The notes beneath the pieces were generated by a model. The model saw only the letters and a list, made by a program, of their open reading frames with translations, did not search any database and was not told the origin of the DNA. Shown one piece after another: positions 22,536 through 29,816 of a stretch of DNA of 32,264 nucleotides (position 1 is its first letter; the number at the start of each line of letters is the position of its first letter). The translations under genes and the position numbers were made by a program. The DNA lies in assembly GCA_025358395.1 (NCBI GenBank), contig JANYJT010000267.1, positions 1 to 32,264 of the forward strand, written 5' to 3'. Origin of the DNA: Bacteroidia bacterium. Its GTDB lineage: Bacteria; Bacteroidota; Bacteroidia; Bacteroidales; Prolixibacteraceae.

Positions 22536-22839
22536 TATCAATCACACCTATTTGAGCATATATTTCTGAAAGCATACTGATTCGTCCTTCTCCCCACCCA
22601 TTATAAAATGAACGCCATTGAAGTTCATGATCTTTGAGTTGGTTTTTATAAGGATCATTTTCTTTTCTTATATCAAATACTTTCTGACATTTGCCTATGA
22701 TAGCGTGGCTATCCCACATTTTTGTCAGGTCTCCCCTGCATATAATCTCCGTAGAAATATCAGCACGATCCCACGATTTGTCCATCCCAACTAAGTTTAA
22801 GAGTTCGCTATGTTTAATAAAATAAATTGGTTCAGTCAT
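22510..22839 (-). CDS. GWGEGR-motif hypothetical protein
   Basis: 109 residues, soluble. It contains WRSFYNGWGEGRISMLSEIY near the C-terminus, sharing the F-x-GWGEGR box with the protein at 9545-9766. Two Cys (IICRG, GKCQK). No family recognised. Confidence 0.64.
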   Translation of the reverse strand: MTEPIYFIKHSELLNLVGMDKSWDRADISTEIICRGDLTKMWDSHAIIGKCQKVFDIRKENDPYKNQLKDHELQWRSFYNGWGEGRISMLSEIYAQIGVIDNGRRDNSE

Positions 22840-22848
22840 GGGATTTAC

Positions 22849-23157
22849 CTAATGTTTTGGTTTGCGACAATCTGGACAACAACCATAATAGACTAATCCG
22901 TGAATATCACAAGTCGGTTTTTTACAAATAGGACATATATTAGGATTAATGTGTTCAAGTGATTCTTTTGGGATATAAATCTGAATCATGCGTGCTAATT
23001 TTTTCCCATCTGAACTAAGTACACAGTCTATCTCATCTTGACATAGTTTGTAGATTAGTCTTAATGCTTTTCGTTCTACATTATCAGTCATTCTTTCACA
23101 CAACTCTTTATTTTTATCAGGATTATGATTGCTCAACCATTTGTTGCGTTCAATCAT
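22849..23157 (-). CDS. C-terminal zinc-ribbon protein
   Basis: 102 residues. The C-terminus reads CPICKKPTCDIHG...YYGCCPDCRKPKH, five to six Cys with a His, probably a zinc site; a helical basic N-terminal part precedes it. Directly follows a 29-codon gene without a gap. Role unknown. Confidence 0.66.
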   Translation of the reverse strand: MIERNKWLSNHNPDKNKELCERMTDNVERKALRLIYKLCQDEIDCVLSSDGKKLARMIQIYIPKESLEHINPNICPICKKPTCDIHGLVYYGCCPDCRKPKH

Positions 23158-23247
23158 TCATTTTCTGATTTCACGATCTAAATATATCCACTCAATACAA
23201 TCCGTATTATCACAATCAATTGGATCTCCGATCTTTGTGGCAATCAT
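23158..23247 (-). CDS. Possible 29-residue protein
   Basis: MIATKIGDPIDCDNTDCIEW then IYLDREIRK; its stop abuts the next ATG directly. The CDNTDC spacing resembles small metal-binding tips. The 60 bases upstream hold nothing recognisable. Confidence 0.35.
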   Translation of the reverse strand: MIATKIGDPIDCDNTDCIEWIYLDREIRK

Positions 23248-23308
23248 CTTCTGTACGGAATGCGGTTTAAATACAATATATTGTTATGGGATTTGATTAT
23301 CAATAAAA

Positions 23309-23569
23309 TCAGGTTCCAATCGTTTTCACCACCCTGTTAAGTGTATATGTACCTTTTGAATCTTTACACCATTCAATCGGTTCATCAGGATGTGTTGCAC
23401 GATTTTTTAATGCGATTGATATAACTTCTTCAAATGTGCATTCTTTCTTGATCAGGATTACTTGCTCCGAATATGAACCGTCATTGATAGGCTCATTTGA
23501 TTGTGTAGGTGTTGGTGAGAATGGAATCTCAACAAACTTTGATAAATCGCTCAATATAACCATCCCCAT
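23309..23569 (-). CDS. Hypothetical protein
   Basis: 86 residues from the ATG at 23569; a TTG at 23554 with GGGGATGG before it and a TTGA overlap with the upstream stop is an equally plausible start. Helical segment FEEVISIALKNRATH and strand GTYTLNRVVKTIG. No family recognised. Confidence 0.6.
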   Translation of the reverse strand: MGMVILSDLSKFVEIPFSPTPTQSNEPINDGSYSEQVILIKKECTFEEVISIALKNRATHPDEPIEWCKDSKGTYTLNRVVKTIGT

Positions 23570-24009
23570 ATAGCGGTTTTAATTATACCTAATTCGTTTA
23601 ATATTGTTAAAACTCCCTGTGCTATAAATACACTAAATAACACAAGTCCATAATAATCAATTCCGTCGTGCCGCATAGCTGATACCGTATTCCCCCAACA
23701 CCCGATTAATGCAATAATACATGACATTATCACTATTGCATCTCTCGTTTTATTACTTTCTGTTACGGTTTTTTCTTTTTCGCGGTTTATTTCAATTATC
23801 CGTTTCTCGGACTCGTTCGGTAATCTCCAATACCGTTCATCATCCGGAGAGATCCAATCGTTCCATCTCTTTTGATATACCCGACTAGAACTTTTAAGAT
23901 TATCTATCATATAATCAATATGTTCATGAAAATTTTTGTTTTCATCTGTTATGGGTAATCTTTTCTTATACTCTGTAAGAAAATATCTGAATGCATTTGA
24001 TTCGCTCAT
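23551..24009 (-). CDS. Two-helix membrane protein with long cytosolic N-terminus
   Basis: 152 residues. The first 88 are charged and Trp/Tyr-rich with helical stretches; helices follow at about 89-106 (DAIVIMSCIIALIGCWG) and 120-140. AAGGAG lies 7 bases upstream of the ATG. No family recognised. Confidence 0.68.
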   Translation of the reverse strand: MSESNAFRYFLTEYKKRLPITDENKNFHEHIDYMIDNLKSSSRVYQKRWNDWISPDDERYWRLPNESEKRIIEINREKEKTVTESNKTRDAIVIMSCIIALIGCWGNTVSAMRHDGIDYYGLVLFSVFIAQGVLTILNELGIIKTAIWGWLY

Positions 24010-24019
24010 ATATAACTCC

Positions 24020-24142
24020 TTACGGCCCGTGGTTGTTTACGAATGCCATTGAATTTATAATACACTCGTAGTGTTCGTAATCCGGATCTAAATATTTAGA
24101 TATGTTTTGCATAAGAAAGGGAATGACATCTATTGTCATCAT
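24020..24142 (-). CDS. Small acidic hypothetical protein
   Basis: 40 codons, MMTIDVIPFLMQNISKYLDP then DYEHYECIINSMAF. Probably helical. Its end is directly followed by the ribosome site of the membrane-protein gene. No family recognised. Confidence 0.48.
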   Translation of the reverse strand: MMTIDVIPFLMQNISKYLDPDYEHYECIINSMAFVNNHGP

Positions 24143-24147
24143 AAAGT

Positions 24148-24468
24148 TCACTTTCTTTTGAATTCTTCACAACCGATTAATCTACGATCTTCTGACACAT
24201 GATGCCCCTTGTAATCACATTCCGCTGGAATCCTATGAGAGTCATAACCAATACAATCGTTGCAAGTCTGTTTATATAAGCGGGGATTTCCTTCGCGCAC
24301 ATGCTCGAACGTGCCACACCCAAATCTTGCGATGAATTCACGCATTTCATCTGTTATATCAAACTGTTCGAAATTGAAAAGATAGAGACAGATCTCTTGT
24401 TTTTCTTGTTTATCATAGTCGCCATATTCGCAAAGACCACAGCGTTTTTCTAATCGTTCGTTTGTCAT
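24148..24468 (-). CDS. Cys-rich hypothetical protein
   Basis: 106 residues from the ATG at 24468 (GGTGG upstream); a longer frame begins inside the previous gene. Cys at RCGLCEYG, EICLYL, FGCGTF, QTCNDCIGY, AECDY and IGCEEF: eight, enough for two metal sites. No family recognised. Confidence 0.66.
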   Translation of the reverse strand: MTNERLEKRCGLCEYGDYDKQEKQEICLYLFNFEQFDITDEMREFIARFGCGTFEHVREGNPRLYKQTCNDCIGYDSHRIPAECDYKGHHVSEDRRLIGCEEFKRK

Positions 24469-24481
24469 AGTATCCACCCAC

Positions 24482-24727
24482 CTATTTGTTGAGGATTCTC
24501 GTCCATTCGTCAATATCCATCTGCATACCTGCACGGTCTTGGGTTATAGCCACTCCTATTTCCTGTTTATACATTTCTTTTTGTGAGTCTGGTATAGTTT
24601 TCCAGTTTCGCAGTAATAGGTTTACAATTGAACCTACTACGTATGTACTTCTACCGAGTGCATATCTGAATGCACAAAATAACAAGATGTTTTTTTCGGT
24701 TTCATCTTTAAGTGTTAAAGTGATCAT
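24482..24727 (-). CDS. Conserved phage-type small protein (FRYALGRSTY)
   Basis: 81 residues from the ATG at 24727, which overlaps the NrdG-like stop (ATGA). FCAFRYALGRSTYVVGSIVN, then LLLRNWKTIPDSQKEMYKQE and DEWTRIL match a group of small proteins I recall from bacterial and phage genomes (AFRYALGRxTY...W). Function unknown; the coupling suggests a link to the activase upstream. Confidence 0.7.
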   Translation of the reverse strand: MITLTLKDETEKNILLFCAFRYALGRSTYVVGSIVNLLLRNWKTIPDSQKEMYKQEIGVAITQDRAGMQMDIDEWTRILNK

Positions 24728-25458
24728 AGTATTTCTTCTCCACATTCCTTTGTTCGAATTAGTTTATATTGTTGTTGTATATTAGTTTGTGCGAGCGAGT
24801 ATAATTGTTCACGCGATAACGGGTCTATCAAACGATTAATCGAGATTCCTTGCTGTAAAACAAATCGTGTCTCTTTGCTAACTGAACCTGATATAGATTT
24901 AAGACGAGATTCATAACCATCATACGGGAATATCGTATGAACGACTTCAAAATCGTTGAGATTGTTGTTCGCGCGAGCCTTCTCGCATATGCGTAACGCG
25001 CTCAATATGCACGAAGAATTATGGGTTTCGGGTATAATCAGTTTGCTGTTTTCTATTTCGACTTTTATATCGAGGGCTATTGAATCAATCAGTTGTTTTT
25101 CTATTAAATGTTCAATTACGTCCGGATATATCCCACTCGTTTGAATCCTTGTTTTTAATCCTTGTTTTTTTGCGTAGTTAAGGATATAAGTCAGATCGTA
25201 CGCGTGTTTTGTAGGTTCTCCTCCGGACACAATTAATGCTGATATATACGGAGATGATGTTTTAATTGCATCTAATACAAATTTCATAGGGATTGGTGTT
25301 CCTTCATTCAATAATCTACGATTATGGCAATCTTTACATTTGTTCGGACAACCTCTTAAAAAAAGAACTGCAGCCGATAATCCCGGCCAGTCTACAGTCG
25401 ATAAAGGAACGAACCCTCCCGCATGGCACTGTAGTTCAGATGGGGGGGTGATACTCAT
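24724..25458 (-). CDS. NrdG-like anaerobic ribonucleotide reductase activating enzyme (radical SAM)
   Basis: 244 residues from the ATG at 25458; the frame is open further upstream but that part lies in the previous gene. GGFVPLSTVDWPG is the hallmark opening; LRGCPNKCKDCHN gives C37-x3-C41-x2-C44; SGGEPT (78-83) binds SAM methionine. It would make the glycyl radical on an anaerobic reductase (NrdD) or another glycyl-radical enzyme. No NrdD is in the window. The related TIGR02495-type activase is an alternative. Confidence 0.85.
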   Translation of the reverse strand: MSITPPSELQCHAGGFVPLSTVDWPGLSAAVLFLRGCPNKCKDCHNRRLLNEGTPIPMKFVLDAIKTSSPYISALIVSGGEPTKHAYDLTYILNYAKKQGLKTRIQTSGIYPDVIEHLIEKQLIDSIALDIKVEIENSKLIIPETHNSSCILSALRICEKARANNNLNDFEVVHTIFPYDGYESRLKSISGSVSKETRFVLQQGISINRLIDPLSREQLYSLAQTNIQQQYKLIRTKECGEEIL

Positions 25459-25729
25459 ATTTCTTCCAAGACCAGTCCGCACTAAAGCGGTGCGCCCACA
25501 TTTGCATATATCCGCATTTTTTACAAACCCATCCATCATTAGTAGCTACAAGGATTTCACGACAGTTTTTACCCCCACATGTATATGGATGGTAAGTACT
25601 GTTCTGGTATCCATTTAATGAATTAACCTGTTCGTCATCGAACGGGACTACGGCTTTCGGGATTTCGTCGTTCGCACAGGATACAATTTTACTGGCGTCG
25701 ATTTTTTTATTTATTTTAGTTTTCTCCAT
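25436..25729 (-). CDS. Zinc-ribbon hypothetical protein
   Basis: 97 residues. YTCGGKNCREIL and VCKKCGYMQMW form a ribbon in the C-terminal half; the first half is polar. It overlaps the NrdG-like start by 23 bases and its own start lies in the end of the YkgJ-like gene. Confidence 0.67.
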   Translation of the reverse strand: MEKTKINKKIDASKIVSCANDEIPKAVVPFDDEQVNSLNGYQNSTYHPYTCGGKNCREILVATNDGWVCKKCGYMQMWAHRFSADWSWKKYEYHPPI

Positions 25730-26160
25730 AATTTAACAACCTCTTTGCCTTCTTTTGTTTTCCATTGCAATACTATTGATTCGTGGACGGGTTCTGTTTC
25801 AAAATGATTGTTATGATCACATACTCTCCCTTCAAGCGGTTTCATACTATGAATACTACATGCTCCGTTTTTAGTTAATAATACGCATCTGCCAACAGGC
25901 CACGTCGGTGCAGATCCACATTCATATCCTACTAATGCAGGAGTGATGATTTCAACATACCCAATATTAATTCCATTTAATGTTCCCTCGTAATAATCAC
26001 ACATTAATTTGTTTGCAAATCCATTGTCAAGTAATACTTTAATCTCTTTCGGAGTGCCCCAACAAGGTCTACTGTCAGAACACATTGCCCTGCAGATATC
26101 ACACTGACATTCTGTTGACGGTAATGCGTTGAGTTGATTTAGTGATAGTATTTCACTCAT
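25711..26160 (-). CDS. YkgJ-like Cys-cluster protein
   Basis: 149 residues. CQCDICRAMCSDSRPCWGTP (about 18-37) followed by PVGRCVLLTKNGACSIHSMK and RVCDH matches the zinc/iron-chelating YkgJ group, here with extra Cys. Family members coordinate a metal through these Cys; cellular role unknown. Confidence 0.7.
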   Translation of the reverse strand: MSEILSLNQLNALPSTECQCDICRAMCSDSRPCWGTPKEIKVLLDNGFANKLMCDYYEGTLNGINIGYVEIITPALVGYECGSAPTWPVGRCVLLTKNGACSIHSMKPLEGRVCDHNNHFETEPVHESIVLQWKTKEGKEVVKLWRKLK

Positions 26161-26167
26161 GATACAC

Positions 26168-26449
26168 CTAATTATCTCGGAAACAACTTAATCCACCTGC
26201 TTCATCATAGTTTTCATATATATAACAGGTAATATTATCTTCTTCTATCCTAATTTTATCTATCCCATAATTGTCGTAACTGTTTGTAGTGATATAATCA
26301 CTCCAGATAAGTTTAATATGTTTATCGGAAGATCGTTCTACTGACGGGTTTTGTTCTGATTGTGTAGATTGTGATGTATTACTTGTGCATCCAGATACGA
26401 TCAGGAATCCAATTAAGATAATACTTATCATAAATAATTTATAGTTCAT
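26168..26449 (-). CDS. Lipoprotein
   Basis: 93 residues from the ATG at 26449 (GGTGAT upstream). A typical signal peptide (MNYKLFMISIILIGFLIVSGC) ends in the lipobox VSGC, so a lipid-anchored outer protein. A Ser/Thr/Gln linker precedes a small domain with two Cys (ITCYIY, GLSCFRDN). No family recognised. Confidence 0.75.
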   Translation of the reverse strand: MNYKLFMISIILIGFLIVSGCTSNTSQSTQSEQNPSVERSSDKHIKLIWSDYITTNSYDNYGIDKIRIEEDNITCYIYENYDEAGGLSCFRDN

Positions 26450-26461
26450 TTTTATCACCGT

Positions 26462-26791
26462 TTAGGTTAACTTGTTTATTTGTACGAATTTGTCAATCCA
26501 GTAACCCGTTCCGTTGTTTGTCTGACGATATGTTACGGCATAGTTTTTATCAGGTCTTACAATTACAGATGCGCGTTCTGATGTCGTGTATGCTACACCT
26601 TGAGCGTCCGTAACTATATATACACCTTTTATGGCAACTTTACTGATTACCGTGATGTTCTTCTGGAAGGTCTTTGAATCATCAAATGTTATTTTTGTTA
26701 ACTGTGACGATCCGAAGTATATCGCTATACCTATAATCGCTACTGCAATTATAACTAACACAATTGTTGCATAATTTCGACGTGGTTTCAT
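26462..26791 (-). CDS. Single-pass membrane protein with outer beta domain
   Basis: 109 residues from the ATG at 26791 (GAGG upstream; an in-frame TTG at 26806 is less likely). Basic start (KPRRNY), helix about 8-26 (ATIVLVIIAVAIIGIAIYF), then a beta-rich domain with GVYIVTDAQGVAYTT and RPDKNYAVTYRQ. An Asn-Gly-Thr site lies near the end. Function unknown. Confidence 0.7.
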   Translation of the reverse strand: MKPRRNYATIVLVIIAVAIIGIAIYFGSSQLTKITFDDSKTFQKNITVISKVAIKGVYIVTDAQGVAYTTSERASVIVRPDKNYAVTYRQTNNGTGYWIDKFVQINKLT

Positions 26792-26802
26792 AAAAGTGTT
26801 CC

Positions 26803-27157
26803 TCAATCTATAATATCTTCAAATCTACTTTTTATTATATATGGTTTCTCTGTGGAGATTTTAATACTTGGTTCTGCGAGTATTACCTCGTTTGTTGCTA
26901 TACTCTTTGTAGACGATGCGGTTAGAGGTGATATTATAGATGGATACATAACTGAATCCATAACTGGTCTTGTCTTTAATCCTGCGCATGCGCGCATAGA
27001 TTGTAAGTCGTAGTTGTTAAGATCATCTCTTCGTGAGTTGCGTTCCGCAGTTCGATAGATTTTTTTTGATATGAATTAGATAAAATAATATACCGGTTCC
27101 TGCAACAATTACAATCACACTAATTTTACATATTGTTATAAAAGTATCTGCATCCAT
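26803..27157 (-). pseudogene. Membrane protein interrupted by a frameshift at an A8 tract
   Basis: The ATG at 27157 starts MDADTFITICKISVIVIVAG...FYLIHIKK, one membrane helix, then the frame stops at 27023. Just after the helix, an eight-A run (27060-27067, T8 on plus) allows a shift into a frame that reads IYRTAERNSRRDDLNNYDLQ onward without a stop to KSRFEDIID at 26803. That frame has no upstream ATG before 26997. Joined, it makes 117 residues with a cytosolic tail. One base fewer in the run restores it. Sequencing error, mutation or programmed slippage are all possible. Confidence 0.6.
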
Positions 27158-27172
27158 AGCCATCACCGGCGA

Positions 27173-27271
27173 TCACTGCTGTTGTGAAGAATACCATACA
27201 ATTATAGATGCAACTATGATTCCTATAATCACAATTCCAGCTATAATTATTAGTACTATATTAAGTTGCAT
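27173..27271 (-). CDS. 32-residue single-helix membrane protein
   Basis: MQLNIVLIIIAGIVIIGIIV then ASIIVWYSSQQQ: almost wholly hydrophobic with a polar end. No strong ribosome site. It lies between the IS-split gene and the A8-frameshifted gene. Confidence 0.48.
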   Translation of the reverse strand: MQLNIVLIIIAGIVIIGIIVASIIVWYSSQQQ

Positions 27272-27321
27272 TGAATATTCTATTTAAACTTAACAGTTGA
27301 TAAAGTATTGCACTCTATTTT

Positions 27322-27366
27322 TTATGCGTCACTCAGTTCGCATTTCGGATGAATCTTCTTCATATC
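27322..27366 (-). pseudogene. 3' half of a small gene split by the IS200/IS605 element
   Basis: The flank outside the right end reads DMKKIHPKCELSDA and stops at 27322. It continues in frame with the 5' half at 28929-28966 if the roughly 1.56-kb element is removed (FPTFI..DMKK). The original product would be about 26-27 residues. Confidence 0.45.
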
Positions 27367-27398
27367 TCTGACATACTCCAACGGCTAAAGACCGTTGG
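27367..27398 (-). mobile_element. Right-end hairpin of the complete IS element
   Basis: CCAACGG (27378-27384) pairs with CCGTTGG (27392-27398), extended by C-G next to the loop, with one bulged A. The tnpB TAG stop lies in the loop. AGTATGTCAGA follows on minus. Transcribed with tnpB it would form the 3' part of the TnpB guide RNA, with the flank from 27366 downwards as the guide. Confidence 0.78.
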
Positions 27399-28425
27399 GT
27401 TCTGACGTTACCGGACAAATTGGTATTGCGTCGTGGGGTATCAGTGCTCCCATCAACCGGATCTCTTTCTCCGATTGATCGATCACGCTTTTCTGACGCA
27501 TTGCAATATTAAATGCCGCATTAACGTCAGCATGATCAACGTGTCCACAAGTCGGACACTTAAACTTCTTGCCAGTACGTTCTCCGATCACACCACACTT
27601 TGAACATAGTTGCGACGTGTATCTCGGATCAATATACCGGACAAGGACGCCGAGCAGCTTAGCCTTATATTCTACAAACTGTTGAAGTTGATAGAATGAC
27701 CAACTGTGCAAGGCATACTTGAATGAACGGTGTTGTTTCCTTGTTTTGCGGATGCCGTTCAGATCCTCAAAGACAAGTGTTGCGTTCTGATCCTTTGCCA
27801 TATCAACCAGTTTGCGACTGACTTTGTGGTTCAGGTCTTTCACGATTCTACTCTCACGGTCTTTCACCTTCTTCAGTTCCCGGAACTTGGCTTCTCGCTG
27901 AAGTCGTTTCCGTATCGCTGAATATTTCCGGTGAATATGCAAGGCAGACTTCCCAAACTTCTGTATTTTCCCAGTATCCGGGTTTGCTGTGACTGCTATA
28001 TGACCAGTAGTGTTTCGGTCAACCCCAATGAACGTTTGGGGTATCATCTTCGGTTGCTCTGCTACCGTGCAGGAAATGTATGCAAATTCTTTGTCTATCT
28101 CAATCTGATTGATCTTCTGTGGGTCAGGAAATTGGTAGGGTAGAGACAATTTCAAAGGGACTACTCGTATCGTCCTATTATCATTATCAACCTTGATTGC
28201 CTGACTGGGAATAACCAGATTGACATTGTGGACTTTCTTAATGGTTTTCTGGTTACCATACTTTTTGAGTATCTGATTTGATATTGCAGATTTCAATCCT
28301 ATTCCTTTGACTTCCTTTGAGCTCCTACACCGTGGGTTATTGACTGCAAACTCCGCTACCTTGAACGCCTGCTTCAACTCGATGCTGAAGTCGGTATTGT
28401 GTCGGAGTTTGTAGGTGAGTATCAT
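27385..28425 (-). CDS. tnpB: TnpB RNA-guided nuclease
   Basis: 346 residues, at the short end for TnpB. All three RuvC residues are present: D136 (GVDRNTTGHI), E220 (LVFEDLNGI) and D300 ([10 protein letters not shown]). The zinc finger has C274/C277 and C290/C293. TnpB cleaves DNA matching a guide from the element's right-end RNA, which helps keep the element at its site after excision by TnpA. One base separates it from tnpA. Looks intact and possibly active. Confidence 0.95.
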   Translation of the reverse strand: MILTYKLRHNTDFSIELKQAFKVAEFAVNNPRCRSSKEVKGIGLKSAISNQILKKYGNQKTIKKVHNVNLVIPSQAIKVDNDNRTIRVVPLKLSLPYQFPDPQKINQIEIDKEFAYISCTVAEQPKMIPQTFIGVDRNTTGHIAVTANPDTGKIQKFGKSALHIHRKYSAIRKRLQREAKFRELKKVKDRESRIVKDLNHKVSRKLVDMAKDQNATLVFEDLNGIRKTRKQHRSFKYALHSWSFYQLQQFVEYKAKLLGVLVRYIDPRYTSQLCSKCGVIGERTGKKFKCPTCGHVDHADVNAAFNIAMRQKSVIDQSEKEIRLMGALIPHDAIPICPVTSEPNGL

Positions 28426-28426
28426 A

Positions 28427-28828
28427 TCAGTTCCTCTTTTGATCCTCGATGTATTTTTTCACAGTATCTTCTGAGATATGACCACAGGATTCGATATAGT
28501 AGCTGCGTGTCCATAGTGTAGGGAGCCGGGTTCTTAACGACTCAAATTCCTGTCGTAGTATTCTTGAAGTATATCCTTTGAGTTGCTGGACAATCCAATG
28601 AGGGCTTGATGTTGGCTTTGATTTTATGAAAAGATGGAGATGGTCTGGCATTATCTCCATAACTTCGATAATGACATTTATTTCAGCCGCCTTTTCATTG
28701 AGTAGGGCTTTCAAACGATCTGCAATATAACCTTGTAGAACTTTACGCCGATACTTCGGACACCAAATGATATGATAACCGATATTATATACGGTGGTGT
28801 TTGAGTGTGTCCACCTTTCCTTTGTCAT
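28427..28828 (-). CDS. tnpA: TnpA, IS200/IS605 HUH transposase
   Basis: 133 residues, normal length. HUH motif HLH (H63-x-H65, in PDHLHLFI) and the catalytic Tyr at about 126 (TVKKYIEDQ) are present. It moves single-stranded DNA, preferring the lagging-strand template, and recognises the end hairpins. It could also mobilise the solitary palindromes in the window. Confidence 0.95.
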   Translation of the reverse strand: MTKERWTHSNTTVYNIGYHIIWCPKYRRKVLQGYIADRLKALLNEKAAEINVIIEVMEIMPDHLHLFIKSKPTSSPHWIVQQLKGYTSRILRQEFESLRTRLPTLWTRSYYIESCGHISEDTVKKYIEDQKRN

Positions 28829-28889
28829 CGGTATAACTATAGGGTTGACAAAGATATAAGGTTATCGGGGGCATGAATAACGCATTCAT

Positions 28890-28910
28890 CCCACGACTAA
28901 AGTTCGTGGG
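28890..28910 (-). mobile_element. Left-end hairpin of the complete IS element
   Basis: CCCACGA (28890-28896) pairs with TCGTGGG (28904-28910), plus C-G next to the loop with one bulged T. It lies about 18 bases inside the proposed left boundary, a usual spacing. Confidence 0.75.
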
Positions 28911-28928
28911 CTTTCTGCTGCTTTAAGC

Positions 28929-28966
28929 GTAATGAAAGTGGGAAATATTAGTTCTGATGATGACAT
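28929..28966 (-). pseudogene. 5' half of a small gene split by the IS200/IS605 element
   Basis: AAGGAGGA lies 6 bases before the ATG at 28966, one of the best ribosome sites in the window. The frame reads MSSSELIFPTFIT before entering IS sequence. Its other half is at 27322-27366. Confidence 0.5.
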
Positions 28967-28967
28967 A

Positions 28968-29183
28968 TTAATCCTCCTTGTTACTATTTGCGTTACTGAA
29001 TTTTGGTACTCCTTCGATTGAGGCTAATATATCAACCGGGGAATGCTTTCCACAATGCCATATAACTGAACCATCTCCTTTACGGATACCTAATCCTTTT
29101 GCGATCAGTTCATCTCTGTTCTTACTTTGCGGTAATAATACTCCACAGACAGAACAACGTCTTTGTACTGCAAATTTGTTCAT
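28968..29183 (-). CDS. Small zinc-binding protein
   Basis: 71 residues from the ATG at 29183 (AAAAGGAG 8 bases upstream). CSVCGVLL and a later HCGKH supply Cys/His ligands. A basic, Gly-containing middle (GLGIRKGDGSVIWH). Role unknown. Confidence 0.65.
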   Translation of the reverse strand: MNKFAVQRRCSVCGVLLPQSKNRDELIAKGLGIRKGDGSVIWHCGKHSPVDILASIEGVPKFSNANSNKED

Positions 29184-29278
29184 TTGAAATCTCCTTTTTA
29201 AAATATGTATAAGCATTAATTATTTTCTTCGACGATACTTATTAATGCGATTTATTATTTAATATTGGTAATCTATCA

Positions 29279-29296
29279 TTATATATAGGTTATTTT
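29279..29296 (-). promoter_or_regulatory. Candidate archaeal promoter (TATA box with A-rich BRE)
   Basis: On minus, AAAATAACC is followed by TATATATAA in a 140-base non-coding gap, the longest outside IS regions in the right half. Transcription would start about 25 bases further left (near 29255) and lead the operon beginning at 29183. Confidence 0.42.
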
Positions 29297-29326
29297 GCGT
29301 TTTTTTGTACGTGCCGCAATTGGGGT

Positions 29327-29599
29327 CTAATCTTTCACTCTATTTCGCCCTACATGGTAATAATGACAGAATGGACATTGATAAACATTTACAACATCTT
29401 TTGACTTATCGTAAATAGATTGTTTTTCTTGTCGTGCTGATTTCTCTGTCAGATGACGTGTTTTTGCACCACACATATTTTGTTCGGTAGTTCCTTTTAC
29501 ATTAGGATGTCCTCGCGTGAATGCGGTCGTATTCCTAAATTCATTCGCAAGTTTTTCTATATCCTTGTTGTATTTTATATGACGTTCCATCTCATTCAT
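29327..29599 (-). CDS. Hypothetical protein with C-terminal CPFC motif
   Basis: 90 residues from the ATG at 29599 (GGTGA 5 bases upstream; a GTG at 29608 is an alternative). Charged, helical N-terminal two-thirds, then YQCPFCHYYHVGR with Cys and two His, a short zinc knuckle. No family recognised. Confidence 0.62.
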   Translation of the reverse strand: MNEMERHIKYNKDIEKLANEFRNTTAFTRGHPNVKGTTEQNMCGAKTRHLTEKSARQEKQSIYDKSKDVVNVYQCPFCHYYHVGRNRVKD

Positions 29600-29816
29600 T
29601 GTCTTCACCTATTTTATTTAAGTAAAAATCTTCAACTTCGAATCTATTTACTTTGCAGATATAAGATGCACAACCCATTCGTTTTACGAATTCTTTCTCC
29701 ATTTCAGTTGATCCAACTCCGCCACCGTAACGACCGATATAATTCGGATGTGTGCATACCCACGGAGAGCCGAAAATATATTTGCATCCGTTTGTGCAAC
29801 TGTTTGAATGTATCAT
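29592..29816 (-). CDS. Cys-cluster protein of the EFV...GCASY type
   Basis: 74 residues. SCTNGCKYI, WVCTHPNY and EFVKRMGCASYICKV share landmarks with the protein at 9219-9548. Gly-rich middle (GRYGGGVGSTE). Probably a metal-binding small protein. Overlaps both neighbours by 4-8 bases. Confidence 0.66.
   Translation of the reverse strand: MIHSNSCTNGCKYIFGSPWVCTHPNYIGRYGGGVGSTEMEKEFVKRMGCASYICKVNRFEVEDFYLNKIGEDNE

Larger units (their letters stand above)
27367..28928 (-). mobile_element. Complete IS200/IS605-family element (tnpA-tnpB)
   Basis: Contains tnpA and tnpB in line with a subterminal hairpin at each end. The right boundary (about 27367) is set by comparison with the second copy at 1-198; the left boundary is inferred from a TTAC (28929-28932 on minus) before the left hairpin, the target type used by IS608-like enzymes. 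No target duplication is expected for this family. GC is clearly higher than in neighbouring genes. Confidence 0.82.

Noticed and set aside
24724..25539. Longer start for the NrdG-like protein at 25539
   Set aside because: The extra 27 residues are read from inside the upstream zinc-ribbon gene, and NrdG proteins begin shortly before GGFVPLSTVDWPG; the ATG at 25458 fits better.
1..28928. A composite transposon bounded by the two inverted tnpB copies
   Set aside because: IS200/IS605 elements move as single strands and are not known to form composite transposons by inverted pairs; the spacing of about 27 kb is more likely chance.
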